Shown: positions 63,980-64,000 of the stretch, piece after piece
Layout: each line of letters starts with the position of its first letter
Numbering within the stretch: position 1 is the stretch's first letter
Source of the DNA: Pelagimonas sp.
GTDB taxonomy: Bacteria; Pseudomonadota; Alphaproteobacteria; Rhodobacterales; Rhodobacteraceae
NCBI GenBank assembly: GCA_025210455.1
Contig: JAOARQ010000044.1
Span: forward strand, 62,001 to 126,000
Reading direction: 5' to 3'
Length of the DNA stretch: 64,000 nucleotides
Notes under the pieces: generated by a model
The model's input: only the letters and a program-made list of their open reading frames with translations
Databases searched by the model: none
Told to the model about the DNA's origin: nothing
Position numbers and translations under genes: made by a program

Positions 63980-64000
63980 TGACCGGGCAGACCGAAGACA
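63979..64000 (+). CDS. rsmH: Start of 16S rRNA (cytosine1402-N4)-methyltransferase (partial)
   Basis: Only seven codons are in the window (MTGQTED). The ATG overlaps the mraZ stop as TGATG. Identity follows from the universal mraZ-rsmH order of dcw clusters, not from the sequence itself. Confidence 0.6.

Overview
The window reads as a chromosomal segment of a marine alphaproteobacterium of the Rhodobacteraceae (Roseobacter group). The basis is GC-rich coding sequence, protein sequences typical of that family, ATGA-coupled operons, and the gene order pdhA to pdhB, lpdA-lipA-gcvTHP and mraZ-rsmH. I ran no database search; family assignments come from motifs, length and context.

Layout. 1-2923: pdhB (cut by the window edge), a 59-residue ORF, a glyoxalase-fold protein and pdhA, all on the minus strand, followed by an FtsB-like division protein. 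3537-11751: housekeeping block with a lipoprotein hydrolase, pgk, two tandem cyclophilins, a DUF3179 protein, a GNAT protein, tyrS and anmK. 11928-15086: katG and a divergent OxyR. 15083-20513: a thiamine salvage operon (thiM-thiE-thiD-thiY-tenA-thiZ-thiX) behind a TPP riboswitch. 20656-32827: a catabolic island with a RidA protein, a polyamine-type ABC transporter, an M20 deacylase, a 2-oxoglutarate dioxygenase, a LysR regulator, an aldehyde dehydrogenase, a DUF1028 protein, a second RidA protein and a flavin monooxygenase. It has the same short palindrome at both outer ends and a MITE inside. 33054-38895: a two-component system divergent from a large FG-GAP/cadherin/DUF4114 surface protein with a structured leader. 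38960-49045: a glycine oxidation operon (lpdA, lipA, glycine/alanine symporter, gcvT, gcvH, gcvP) between an XRE-cupin and a GlxA/AraC regulator. 49097-52689: a STAS-like protein, a LuxR regulator and a trimethylamine-dehydrogenase-family enzyme.

53181-62578 is accessory DNA. It holds one intact-looking IS5/IS427-like element, a decayed second IS5-family transposase, and the tail module of a P2-like prophage: a sheath remnant fused to the last codons of the tube gene, then tail assembly proteins, tape measure, GpU, GpX and GpD. Two late genes and an AT-richer two-gene cassette follow. The cassette's architecture resembles the lambda RexA/RexB exclusion system and is the best candidate for an undescribed system here. 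62579-64000 returns to the core genome through a repeat-rich spacer, an UpsM-like sRNA leader, mraZ and the first codons of rsmH.

Themes: C1, glycine and methylamine metabolism (lipoate, glycine cleavage, TMADH-family enzyme), uptake and oxidation of an amine-like nutrient, thiamine salvage feeding the thiamine-dependent pyruvate dehydrogenase, and a decayed prophage carrying a putative defence pair.
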